A DNA stretch of 64,000 bases. Source: Temnothorax longispinosus. Its lineage: Eukaryota; Arthropoda; Insecta; Hymenoptera; Formicidae. Positions 51,844 through 61,705 of the stretch are shown here, one piece after another. The notes under the pieces were generated by a model, which had not been told where the DNA came from, made no database searches, and saw only the letters and a program-made list of their open reading frames with translations. Each line of letters opens with the position of its first letter. The stretch's first letter is position 1. The stretch spans positions 10,787,368 through 10,851,367 of the forward strand of contig NC_092366.1 of assembly GCF_030848805.1 (NCBI RefSeq). Direction: 5' to 3'. The position numbers were made by a program, and so were the translations under genes.

Positions 51844-52510
51844 GAAGTAAAAATAGTTATATTACAAAAAGACCTTATTTGGACGACTTTAAGACGTCTT
51901 TAAAATGACGTCTTTAGATGGTCTAAGAAATGACGTCTTATAAACGTCCATTATTAGTCGCCGATGTCATAGACCAAAAATGACTAAAAATAGACGTTAT
52001 CAGAGAGAAACCTGAGAGAGGCCATCCCGGCATTTTTCGTCAATTTTTCTGTGTCACATTTTCCGACGCGCCGCCTGAGAAAGTGCGTATCAACTACGTC
52101 GTTTCGCTCGGTAACCGCACATGGTTTGCGTCCGTGCTAATGGTTCGTGTCCGAACTAGCCAGTTAGTGGGGATATGCTGCGGCCGCGGCGGCCGCGCTC
52201 GGCCGGCCCGGCGCACAGTGGAGCCGTTTGCGCGAATCGCGGAAAAAATTATGTTACTTGTAAAATATGCAATGAATGATCAGAGAACCTTTCAATGTTG
52301 ACTTATAAAAATTGCAAAAGTGTATATTTATTAAAAATTAATGATAGGAACAAGTATTTGATTGAAATTAAATAAAATTTCAATTTACATTTAATTTAGT
52401 ATTTACGTATAAGAGCAAAGTAATTCTTGCGTTTCATCGCTTAAGTCTAAATTTCTTTATGTGGTTTACTTCTTAAACTAGTTATTAACTGGATCGGATG
52501 ACACGGAGCA

Positions 52511-53522
52511 TCATATGCATAACATCTTCATTTGTAAACAGACGGCTACATTTTCTACTATGATTAAGTCGATATATCGTTTATAGTCCTTATTTCTTGC
52601 CTCTTGAGCTTCTTCCGATAATGTCCCAACAGGTAACGCTGCATTTTCTATAATTTTCTTACCGTGAAGAAGAATTTTATGAACGGTAATTGGCATCATA
52701 AAGTACCAAGAATATTTTTCAATAAATATTTCCGCTGCCTTGTACGCATAAGAACCGAATTTTTCTGAATTTATTTCTTCACCACAATTAATCGTTTGTA
52801 ATATTGTGGAAAATCTATCTTCTGATCAATTCCTCGTCAACTCCAGTTATTTCTGCTGTGATTTTTGGATCAGCAAAAAATCGTCGAGAAGTACAGTATT
52901 TCCGTCATTAGATGATCCGGAACCTTGTTTAACGATGTCTACCCTCAGTCCAAGTTTATTATAAAATGCGTCTTGTATTCTTTTTTTTGTTTCTTCTTTT
53001 TGAACGCGTGTTTCTGGCGTTATTGACCACTTCTTGAAAGACAAATTGTAGGCAATATGTAATATACACTCCATGAATTTGATTCGTGCAAGGGTGACAT
53101 TCCTAATTTGAGTGCTTCTTCTTTGTTAGACTTTTTATTAATTTCTGTTAAGTTGTTCATTTGAGATGATTTGGAACCGCAAATGAAGCATGAAGATGAT
53201 GAAGGCGTGTGGATTACAGCTTGAGCTACCTTACCGTCTATCATCGTAAATATCATTTGATGATTTATTTTGAATGTGGTTCCGAACTTTTCTATTTCTG
53301 TTTCTCGTATAATTGAGCAATTTCGTCATCCATACGTTGCTTTTCACTTTTTATTTTTTCAGCAGTTTTTTTTGTGTATTTAAATTGTATTGCTCTGCAA
53401 TATCTCGTTGAAGAAGGTCGATCATTATTCCAAATAATAATATTTTTATCGTAAAATGAAGTAAGACGTAAGGGCACCAATAAAGTCATAAACATATATT
53501 CATCAGATATTTCTTTGTCCAT
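52511..53522 (-). pseudogene. RAG1/Transib-like transposase remnant, left arm
   Basis: Pieces in several frames on the minus strand: LRLTSFYDKNIIIWNNDRPS (53470-53410), FTMIDGKVAQ (about 53235), CFICGSKSSQMNNL, FMECILHIAYNL, GSGSSNDGNT then an out-of-frame RRFF segment, and VHKILLHGKKI...LSEEAQEARNKDYKRY (52650-52570). The C-x2-C element, the GNxxRR segment and the Glu-rich SEEAQEARNK block parallel the RAG1 core order, where the last block holds the third catalytic acid. Broken by several shifts and a stop. Superfamily assignment is from memory of family motifs. Confidence 0.55.
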
Positions 53523-53569
53523 AGATCATACTGCAAAAAGACTATTATTTGAGACAATAGATAAGGAAA

Positions 53570-54288
53570 ATATGGTTGATGTCAATGAATTAACATTGCT
53601 CACGAAATGGGGTTGTGATGGAATACAAACAAAGTTTTATGGACAAAGAAATATCTGATGAATGTATGTTTATGACTTCATTGGTGCCCTTACGTCTTAC
53701 TTCACCCTTGCACGAATCAAATTCATGGAGTGTATATTACATATTGCCTACAATTTGTCTTTCAAGAAGTGGTCAATAACGCCAGAAACACGCGTTCAAA
53801 AAGAAGAAACAAAAAAAAGAATACAAGACGCATTTTATAATAAACTTGGACTGAGGGTAGACATCGTTAAACAAGGTTCCGGATCATCTAATGACGGAAA
53901 TACTGTACTTCTCGACGATTTTTTGCTGATCCAAAAATCACAGCAGAAATAACTGGAGTTGACGAGGAATTGATCAGAAGATAGATTTTCCACAATATTA
54001 CAAACGATTAATTGTGGTGAAGAAATAAATTCAGAAAAATTCGGTTCTTATGCGTACAAGGCAGCGGAAATATTTATTGAAAAATATTCTTGGTACTTTA
54101 TGATGCCAATTACCGTTCATAAAATTCTTCTTCACGGTAAGAAAATTATAGAAAATGCAGCGTTACCTGTTGGGACATTATCGGAAGAAGCTCAAGAGGC
54201 AAGAAATAAGGACTATAAACGATATATCGACTTAATCATAGTAGAAAATGTAGCCGTCTGTTTACAAATGAAGATGTTATGCATATGA
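53570..54288 (+). pseudogene. RAG1/Transib-like transposase remnant, right arm
   Basis: Mirror copy on the plus strand: DVNELTLLTKWGCDG (53580-53622), MFMTSLVPLRLTS, then a deletion that removes the WNNDRPS and DGKVAQ region, then ARIKFMECILHIAYNL, GSGSSNDGNT and, after a break, VHKILLHGKKI...SEEAQEARNKD (54118-54220). It carries the same frameshift after SSNDGNT as the left arm. Confidence 0.55.
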
Positions 54289-54934
54289 TGCTCCGTGTCA
54301 TCCGATCCAGTTAATAACTAGTTTAAGAAGTAAACCACATAAAGAAATTTAGACTTAAGCGATGAAACGCAAGAATTACTTTGCTCTTATACGTAAATAC
54401 TAAATTAAATGTAAATTGAAATTTTATTTAATTTCAATCAAATACTTGTTCCTATCATTAATTTTTAATAAATATACACTTTTGCAATTTTTATAAGTCA
54501 ACATTGAAAGGTTCTCTGATCATTCATTGCATATTTTACAAGTAACATAATTTTTTCCGCGATTCGCGCAAACGGCTCCACTGTGCGCCGGGCCGGCCGA
54601 GCGCGGCCGCCGCGGCCGCAGCATATCCCCACTAACTGGCTAGTTCGGACACGAACCATTAGCACGGACGCAAACCATGTGCGGTTACCGAGCGAAACGA
54701 CGTAGTTGATACGCACTTTCTCAGGCGGCGCGTCGGAAAATGTGACACAGAAAAATTGACGAAAAATGCCGGGATGGCCTCTCTCAGGTTTCTCTCTGAC
54801 GTTATAATGACGTTATAAAATAACGTCAGTATAATGTCATTTTTAAAGACATAGTCGCTTTTTGGCCATTTGACGTCATTTGTACAAACATGACTAGTAT
54901 TTGACGTCAAAATGACTTGTGTTTGCTACCTGGG

Positions 54935-55655
54935 TGACTTCACTCTTGTTCCTCAGCAGGTAAGTAGCAGTCATGTGTGTGAGATCGTCGATAAATGTGC
55001 AAAAATATCTTCTGTTATCATGACTGGCAACGTTTGACGGTCCACAAACGTCAGAGTGCACCAAAGCAAGTGGTCTCTTAGCCCGGACTCTTGTATTATT
55101 AAACGGCAATTTGGTTTGTTTTGCCTTAACACAGCTTTCGCAGAAATCTAGATCATCGAACTTGCAATCGATACCTTTTGCCATCTTCTTTGTGATCAAC
55201 TTGCACATATTTTGATGTCCTAAATGACCGAGTCTTTTGTGCCACAGCATGGTTACTTCGTTCTTGCAACGAACAGTAGTGTTTGCAATATCCTTGGATG
55301 TATGCATTTGTAGATAGTAGAGACCTTTTAGTTCACCTACTCCAACTAGCTTTCCATCCATAAAAATCTTTGCTTGGCCTTTTTCAAATACCACAGACCC
55401 GCCACTTCGATCAATCTTGCTGACGGAAATCAAATTTTGGCGTGATGGTGGGGCGTACAATACATCCTTCAGAACTCCAGACTTCTCCCGCCTATTGACC
55501 ATTAAGTTCATAGGTATGTGTCCACCTTTGACAGCATACATGGATTCACCATCCTTAGCTACGCCGATATTGATAGGAGAGTCTAAATTATGTGACTGGC
55601 CGAGGAAGAAGCGAGTCATTATTTACAATATGAGCAGTGCAGCCTGAGTCAATGA
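54935..55655 (-). pseudogene. pol: Copia-2 protease, pre-integrase and integrase start
   Basis: IDSGCTAHIVNN (protease active site, at the right end next to the Gypsy insertion) is followed by a frame change. Then NLDSPINIGVAKDG, LWHKRLGHLGHQNM and CESCVKAKQTKLPF (HHCC zinc-binding), and VHSDVCGP with the first catalytic Asp. Cut at 54934 by the inverted transposon. Confidence 0.85.
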
Positions 55656-55863
55656 TGTTGTGCTTTTGGGTGCAAGAAATATCTCTCGTGTAGTATATAA
55701 AAGACTTTATTACTCGTCACGCGTACAGTCGTGCCGGTGTCCGAGAGAGGAGTGTCTGAGTGTGTCTCTGTGTTGCTATCGCTGTTACCGACTCGCCGAA
55801 CTCGCAGCGCCTCTGTCTCTATCTCGCGTGCCCCCTACGACTTCTCTAATGAAGCATCGCGCA
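55656..55863 (-). repeat. Gypsy 3' LTR
   Basis: Identical to the 5' LTR from TGCGCGATG onward as far as I can read. Directly preceded on the minus strand by AAAAAGGGGAGGA, a polypurine tract (55864-55876). The terminal TGT of the 5' LTR is not present here. Confidence 0.9.
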
Positions 55864-56022
55864 TCCTCCCCTTTTTATAACGAAAATCAAATGGCTCAAT
55901 ATAAACTTATAGGGTATAGCTCAAACAAAACTATCGCGATTATTTTACAATCAATGAGACTAACCTTTGGTGTACTAATACATAAATCAAAATTCCAACT
56001 TAAACCTCTCTACTTTCTCTGA

Positions 56023-59000
56023 TTAACACGTCGGTTTCCCTAAATGTTGATAATGTAATCTTCTCGGCGTGTTATGTTGGCGACTACTTTGTCGCAAGGG
56101 TTCCGGTTGTTCAGCCGGCGCTGGTTCTTTATCCGCCTCCTGCCGCGGCTGATCTTCATTAGCTACTGTTCCCCAATCATCCTCATCTTCATCGTCGTCT
56201 TCCATCGCTCGTCTGGTTGATTCCAAAAAACTCCGGTTACGTCGCAACAAGCCTCCCGGGTATCGTACGTCATACGACCTTGGTTCAGTACGACGACGTA
56301 CAACAGTGCCATATGCTCGCTGGTCCTTTATCCATACCAGTTCACCCGGCATCAATTCTGGTAGCTCTCGCACTCGATGTCTCTTGTCGTACTGCTGTTT
56401 GCTGCGAAGCTTTCCCGCCCATAACTGCTGGCGGTGCGCTTTCAGATCAGGCCATTTGGGTGTTAGTGTCATCGCCGAACATGGCACCGGCGTGCGAAGT
56501 TTTCTTCCCATGAGCAATTCACACGGGCTGCTGCCTGTTTCCAGAGGAGAAGTACGATATGCCAATAAATCCAGAGTAGGTTCTGTTTCCTTCTCCAAGA
56601 TGCGCTTGACTGTCTTTACTGCCGCTTCAACTTTCCCGTTGCTTTGTGGATATCTCGGGCTGCTTGTAACTATGGCAAACCCGAAATTCTCGGCAAACTG
56701 CTTGTATTCCTGGCTGCTGAACTGCGGACCATTGTCTGAGCGTACCTGCTCTGGAATTCCGTGTCTCCCAAATATGTCCTTCATCTTCGCGATCGTGTTT
56801 GCTGCTGTAGTTGATGACATGTATACGACCTCTGGATACCTAGAGAAACAATCAACCATCACCAGATAGTGTCTTCCTTCTCTTTCACAGAAGTCTACTG
56901 CTACTTCCTGCCATGGTCGTTCAGGTGGTTCTGTCACTATTAGAGGTTCCTTGGTTTGCAAACGATGTTCCAAACATATGGTGCACTTCAAGCACCATGC
57001 TCGCACATCTGCATTGACTCCTGGCCACCATACAGATTGCCTGGCTCGTCCCTGACACTTCTTCTCTCCTAAATGACCCTGATGTATCCTCTCAAGCACC
57101 TCGTTGCGTAGACCTTTTGGGATATGTATCCGCGTGCCGCATAGGAGGGTCCCATCTGGTGTCACCGTCAGGATACCTTTTTCCTCGAAATATGGTAATA
57201 GCTTCTCTGGTACATCTCTGCGATACCTCGGCCATCCTTCTCGTACATATTTCAAAACTTCTTGCATGACCATGTCCTTGTCTTGCATCTCACGTATTTT
57301 GATCGCAAATTGATCGGACATCCGTTTCTTAACAACTGCTTGTACAAACTTTTCGATGCCGTCATCACACAAGCAATCCTCAGCGTCACGGGCATCTGAC
57401 AACGGTGCCCGCGAGAGTGTATTTGCAGTCATCAAAGCTTTCCCTGCAACATACTCAACAATATAAGCAAAACGCATTAGTCTCATTCGAAACCGTTGCA
57501 ATCTCGGGGAGAGATCACTAATAGGCTTGGATCCCAGAATCGAGATCAATGGCTTATGATCCGTCCTTAAGACAAGGTCTGGTGCTCCTATGATGAACGC
57601 TGCAAACTTCTCACATGCCCACGTTAATGCTAACGCCTCTTTTTCTATTTGAGCGTATCTCTTTTCGGTTTCGGATAGAGCTCTAGATGCATAGTAGACT
57701 GGCCTCCAATCTTCTTGTTCTTCATCGAATTGCTCCAGGACTGCTCCTAATCCATATGACGAAGAGTCCGCCGAAATTCTTGTCTTCTTATTTGTGCTAA
57801 AAAGAGCGAGCGCTGGGGCTTCAATCAATCTTTTCTTGACCTCTTTGAAGGCCTTTTCCTGTGGTGATTCCCACATAAACTCGACGCTATCCTTCAACAG
57901 TTCTCTCAGTGGTTTGGTGATATCCGCAAGATGTTCTATAAACTTTAACTGGAAATGGACCATTCCCAAAAACCTTTTCACCTCCGTAGTGTTGGTTGGC
58001 CTCTTCATGCTGGTTATAGCTTTCACTTTCTCAGGATCAGGCTGCACGCCCTCATCCGCTGATACAATGTATCCCAAGAATCTTACGCGCTTCTGTCTGA
58101 AGACACACTTATCTTTGTTTAACGTAAGACCTGCCTCTGATAGACGCTGCAATACTGCACGCAGACATTTATCATGTTCTTCAAGAGTTCTTCCATGAAC
58201 AAGAACGTCATCCGATAGGTTCACCACATTTTGTAGTCCATCCAATACTGTAGATATGCTTTCTTGAAAGTGCTCCGCGCTGGGACACAAACCCATCGGT
58301 AGTCTATCACTGCAGTAGCGACCAAATGGCGTGATGAAAGTAGTTACATGTCGGCAACATTTGCATAAAGGCACCTGATGATATCCCTTGTTCGCATCAA
58401 GAAGGGAAAACCAGCGGGCTTCTCCTAGTTGAGCAAGGTTTTCTTCAATACTCGGCATGATGTGACGGTTTCTTACAACGCATTTATTGAGTTCAGTGTA
58501 GTCTATGCAAATCCTCACATCTTTCTTGTTGGCCTTGAGCACGGCAACCATCGGTGCGCACCATTCCGTCGGCTCGACGACTCGACTGATCACGCCCAAC
58601 TCTTCCAACCGCTCTAGCTCTTCTTTGACCTTGTGCATCAGATGCAGTGGAACTCTGCGAGGCACTGATACTGCATACGGTTTGGTATCTGGTTTAAAAC
58701 AAATGTGGTAAGGTTTGCACTTTCTGAGACATCCTAACCCTTCAAATACATTACTGAATTCACTTTCAGGTTTGTCGTTACTTACTTCAGCAATGACCAT
58801 GTCTATTACCCAGTCTAACATGCCTAACGCTCTAATGGCCGGACGGCCTAACAATGGCTGCATGTTCTCCTTGACGACATATATGTGGTCGATAGCTGCT
58901 TTATTCCTCCACTCTATTTTAGCCTGCAACTTACCCAGCACGTTGAGAGGTATTGAGTCTCCCACTTGCAGTCCTTTACCTGCGTTTGTCAATGCAATGC

Positions 59001-59103
59001 CGACTAGATGCTGCCTATAGAGTTCTTCACTTATCACCGTTACGTCAGCTCCAGTATCTACCTTGACTGATGTGTCCTTTCCGTTGATGCTTACATGCGC
59101 CAT
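56023..59103 (-). CDS. pol: Gypsy Pol: protease, RT, RNase H, integrase
   Basis: 1026 codons from the ATG at 59103; the frame is open back to the Gag stop at 59158. Protease VKVDTGADVTV (residues 14-24), RT CIDYTELNK, WFSLLDANKGYHQV, FGRYCSDRLPMGL and NLSDDVLVHG (about 296; Ser precedes DD where most elements have a hydrophobic or aromatic residue), RNase H ISADSSSYGLGAVL and TDHKPL, integrase HQGHLGEKK...CLKCTIC zinc motif, VDFCE, RSDNGPQF and NGKVEAAVK (DDE). Looks intact. The lineage resembles insect K02A2.6/Mag-type gypsy elements. Confidence 0.92.
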   Translation of the reverse strand: MAHVSINGKDTSVKVDTGADVTVISEELYRQHLVGIALTNAGKGLQVGDSIPLNVLGKLQAKIEWRNKAAIDHIYVVKENMQPLLGRPAIRALGMLDWVIDMVIAEVSNDKPESEFSNVFEGLGCLRKCKPYHICFKPDTKPYAVSVPRRVPLHLMHKVKEELERLEELGVISRVVEPTEWCAPMVAVLKANKKDVRICIDYTELNKCVVRNRHIMPSIEENLAQLGEARWFSLLDANKGYHQVPLCKCCRHVTTFITPFGRYCSDRLPMGLCPSAEHFQESISTVLDGLQNVVNLSDDVLVHGRTLEEHDKCLRAVLQRLSEAGLTLNKDKCVFRQKRVRFLGYIVSADEGVQPDPEKVKAITSMKRPTNTTEVKRFLGMVHFQLKFIEHLADITKPLRELLKDSVEFMWESPQEKAFKEVKKRLIEAPALALFSTNKKTRISADSSSYGLGAVLEQFDEEQEDWRPVYYASRALSETEKRYAQIEKEALALTWACEKFAAFIIGAPDLVLRTDHKPLISILGSKPISDLSPRLQRFRMRLMRFAYIVEYVAGKALMTANTLSRAPLSDARDAEDCLCDDGIEKFVQAVVKKRMSDQFAIKIREMQDKDMVMQEVLKYVREGWPRYRRDVPEKLLPYFEEKGILTVTPDGTLLCGTRIHIPKGLRNEVLERIHQGHLGEKKCQGRARQSVWWPGVNADVRAWCLKCTICLEHRLQTKEPLIVTEPPERPWQEVAVDFCEREGRHYLVMVDCFSRYPEVVYMSSTTAANTIAKMKDIFGRHGIPEQVRSDNGPQFSSQEYKQFAENFGFAIVTSSPRYPQSNGKVEAAVKTVKRILEKETEPTLDLLAYRTSPLETGSSPCELLMGRKLRTPVPCSAMTLTPKWPDLKAHRQQLWAGKLRSKQQYDKRHRVRELPELMPGELVWIKDQRAYGTVVRRRTEPRSYDVRYPGGLLRRNRSFLESTRRAMEDDDEDEDDWGTVANEDQPRQEADKEPAPAEQPEPLRQSSRQHNTPRRLHYQHLGKPTC

Positions 59104-59157
59104 CCATGGCGGCTCGGAGTGCGCTGTCTTCGTCCTTATTCTATCTATGTTTCTTTG

Positions 59158-60117
59158 TTACTTTTTGTCTTCGGTACTCTGTGTTTTGCTTTGTCTCTCT
59201 TTTTCTTCTTTTATTATTGCTTGTACGCCGCCCAAGTAGAGATCTTCTTTATCGTCTTCTTTTTCTGCTTCATTCTTACTATCATTTTTATTCACTTCAT
59301 GTACCGCTTTCTTTTTGCACATCGCCGCCCAATGTCCTGTCTTTTTACAAATATTGCATGCAGATTGCCTGGCTGGGCACGAGGAAAATGCATGTTGCGG
59401 TGTCGTGCCGCATCGGGTGCACCGTTTCGCCGTTGTTGCCTCATCCTTCTTATGCTGTCGCTGGAAGCCTTTCGCGTACTGTTTGCCACGTGTTCCGCGG
59501 GAACTGCTGACTCTGTCGAGGTTAGCTGCTCCCTCCGTTCCTCTTAAGACTGCCTGCTGTGTTCTGACCTCTTCTTTTGTTCGTACTTTCATGACAGCCT
59601 TTTCCAGCGTGAGCTCAGGGTCACATTGCAATATTTCCGATAGCTTTTGGTCCTGAATGCCTGCTACAATTCGGTCTCTAATAAGTTCATCTTTTAATGT
59701 ACCGAAATTACATGTTTCCGCTAAACGATAGAGATCTGCGATAAAGTCCTCTACCGCTTCCTCGTTTTGTTGCGTGCGCCTATTGAATCGTGCTCGTTCT
59801 AATACTATATTTACGCAAGCTCCGAAATGTTCTTCAAACTTTTTATGTACTATTTTATAGCTTTTTGCTTCTATATTACTGAGTTTAAACGATAACAGAA
59901 TGTCTTCCGCACGCGGTCCCATTAAGTATACAAATTGATTAACTTGCGTCTCCTCTGACTGATTTGCAATGCCACTGCCTTGTCGGTATCGTTCCCATCT
60001 CGTGGACCATCGCTGCCAATCCTCCGATCGGAAACTGAAATTTGGCGGAGGAGGTAATTGCACGGCTGCCGCCATGTATATCGAGGGCTGTGAGCTGCCG
60101 CCTTCACCGCCCGGCAT
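59158..60117 (-). CDS. gag: Gypsy Gag
   Basis: 319 codons from ATG 60117. N-terminal Pro-rich entry (VQLPPPPNFSF), retrotransposon Gag core (DWQRWSTRWERYRQ, VNQFVYLMGPRAEDIL, FEEHFGACVNIVLERARF), then Cys-rich CTRCGTTPQHAFSSCPA and a knuckle CNICKKTGHWAAMC (about residues 251-264). A charged C-terminal tail. Ends in TAA at 59158-59160, in the same frame as Pol. Confidence 0.9.
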   Translation of the reverse strand: MPGGEGGSSQPSIYMAAAVQLPPPPNFSFRSEDWQRWSTRWERYRQGSGIANQSEETQVNQFVYLMGPRAEDILLSFKLSNIEAKSYKIVHKKFEEHFGACVNIVLERARFNRRTQQNEEAVEDFIADLYRLAETCNFGTLKDELIRDRIVAGIQDQKLSEILQCDPELTLEKAVMKVRTKEEVRTQQAVLRGTEGAANLDRVSSSRGTRGKQYAKGFQRQHKKDEATTAKRCTRCGTTPQHAFSSCPARQSACNICKKTGHWAAMCKKKAVHEVNKNDSKNEAEKEDDKEDLYLGGVQAIIKEEKERQSKTQSTEDKK

Positions 60118-60133
60118 CGTGTCGACTTAACCT

Positions 60134-60552
60134 CCCAGCAAACAAAAAAAGATTGAAAAGAATTAAAACGGGATTGCCAGGAATTCCATTTTGTCCAAAA
60201 AAGGGATTGAAATAGTTTCCATTGAATTCCATTGAATTCAATACGGAAATTTTTAATTCCTAGTTTGGCATTCAATGGTATTCATTTCGTTAACAGAATC
60301 AATGGTATTCAATGGAATTCATGACGAAACTTTCCAATCCCTAACTTGGCATTCAGTGGTATTCATTTCGTTACGTTTTTGTGTCGGAATTGGATGGGAT
60401 TCAAAAAAGACAAATTCTTTCCAAAATAAGGAATTCCATGATATTGAAACTATTTCAATCCCTTTTTTGGACAAAATGGAATTCGGAAAGTCCTTAATTG
60501 AATTCCTGGCAATCCCGTTTTAATTCTTTTCAATCTTTTTTCGTTTGCTGGG
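60134..60552. repeat. Foldback MITE with CCCAGCAAAC ends in Gypsy leader
   Basis: Inverted arms of 80 bp or more starting CCCAGCAAAC.AAAAAAGATTG, with CGGGATTGCCAGGAATTC in each, flanked by CT on both sides (apparent 2-bp duplication). Internal short repeats of ATTCAATGGTATTCATTTCG. Its ends resemble those of the inverted transposon at 50786. Confidence 0.85.
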
Positions 60553-60658
60553 CTCTCACATGGATCTTGCACCTTTCTTCGCTGCTTTACAATTGTGCAC
60601 TCGACTTTGATTGTCCTTTTTATTCGTTACGGGTTCGCACGTTACCACGCTGCCACCA

Positions 60659-60869
60659 TGTTGTGCTTTTGGGTGCAAGAAATATCTCTCGTGTAGTATA
60701 TAAAAGACTTTATTACTCGTCACGCGTACAGTCGTGCCGGTGTCCGAGAGAGGAGTGTCTGAGTGTGTCTCTGTGTTGCTATCGCTGTTACCGACTCGCC
60801 GAACTCGCAGCGCCTCTGTCTCTATCTCGCGTGCCCCCTACGACTTCTCTAATGAAGCATCGCGCAACA
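60659..60869 (-). repeat. Gypsy 5' LTR
   Basis: Minus strand TGTTGCGCGATG...AAGCACAACA, 211 bp. TATATAAAAG and AATAAAG signals are visible in the middle (plus-strand GTATATAAAAGACTTTATTA region). Confidence 0.9.
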
Positions 60870-61701
60870 AATGACACTTTCGAAATTTGTGTATGCCTTC
60901 TTGTGTATGCCCTACACGATGACGTTATGAATGCAAATGGTTTGTCAGAACCTGCAGTATCGTCCTTGCTCGTGTTACCTGAATCTGCTTGCTGCTTAGT
61001 AAACTTCTTCTTTGCGACTTTACTTCTACATTTATTCGCCTTGTGACCAGGTTTACCACATTTATAACATATTACTTTAGCTTGTGCTTCAAAAGATAGC
61101 GGTGTTTTAGCCGTACCGTCCGTATTTGTTTTTTCGCCTTTTAACTTCAATTCGGCTTCTAATAGGCGGCCTTTTACTCGATCCATGGTTAAGTCGTCTT
61201 CTTCGAGTGTTTCAAGTGTAGCAACGACGGTGTTGTACTCACTTGGCATGGCTATTAGTAGAAATATAACCAGTTCCGATTCATCAACTGTATCTCCCGC
61301 CGATTTATAGGCTCGAACGGCGCAGCTTCGAATTCCATAAAAAAATTGCTAAGCGGTTTGTCCTTTTCGCATTTCATGAACATGAGCTTCTTCTTGAGAT
61401 ATACTTTTGTTCCTAGCAATTTGCGTTCGAATATGGCACACAAGGAATTAATCATCTCGTGGGCGGTAGACTTATCCTTCACGTAATCCAAATGTGAATT
61501 TGCGATACACCGTACGATTAAATTCCTCGCCTTCGCATATGACGTTTTCCAAGCAGCAGATTCTAGATCTGTGGCTGTCGGTATCTTTTTCGCATGTTCT
61601 CCAACTTCCTTGTCTTCCAGCAGTGCTAGGATACGGAATTTCCATGACGAAAAGTCAGTCCCAGCAAATGGTGTAATTCCAAACGTGTTGCTCGGGTCCA
61701 T
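60870..61701 (-). pseudogene. gag: Copia-2 Gag, frameshifted
   Basis: Starts MDPSNTFGITPFAG at 61701. The first frame runs to about 61325 (FSSWKFRILALLED, FFMEFEA), then family-like sequence continues in the next frame from 61249 (MPSEYNTVVATLETLEEDDL, knuckle CYKCGKPGHKANKC). Near its end a 14-bp direct duplication (GCATACACAAGAAG unit) shifts the frame again just before the Gypsy insertion. Inactive. Confidence 0.85.
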
Positions 61702-61705
61702 AACC
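61694..61705 (-). promoter_or_regulatory. Copia-2 primer-binding site containing the gag start codon
   Basis: The minus strand reads GGTTATGGACCC immediately after the LTR, complementary to the initiator tRNA-Met anticodon arm with one mismatch (A for G). The ATG inside it (61701-61699), which pairs with the CAT anticodon, is also the first codon of Gag. Confidence 0.75.

Larger units (their letters stand above)
50786..54934. mobile_element. Inverted (head-to-head) DNA transposon with RAG1/Transib-like transposase pieces
   Basis: Perfect 35-bp terminal inverted repeats starting CCCAGGTAGCAAACACAAG; the host Copia frame implies a 2-bp duplication (TG). Two long arms (about 51999-53522 and 53636-54800) are near-identical inverted copies, each holding transposase fragments in opposite orientation around a centre near 53580. 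The left arm also carries a nested TTAA MITE, and a segment of about 390 bp near the centre is missing from the right arm. Many TGACGTCA-like motifs lie near both ends. Confidence 0.8.
55656..60869 (-). mobile_element. Gypsy-type LTR retrotransposon (young) inside Copia-2
   Basis: LTRs of 208-211 bp at both ends, apparently identical over 208 bp, flanked by AATGA (55651-55655 and 60870-60874). Order LTR - leader - gag - pol - LTR on the minus strand. RT-RNase H-integrase order is that of Ty3/gypsy. A foldback MITE (60134-60552) is inserted in the leader. Gag and Pol are long and open. Confidence 0.93.
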
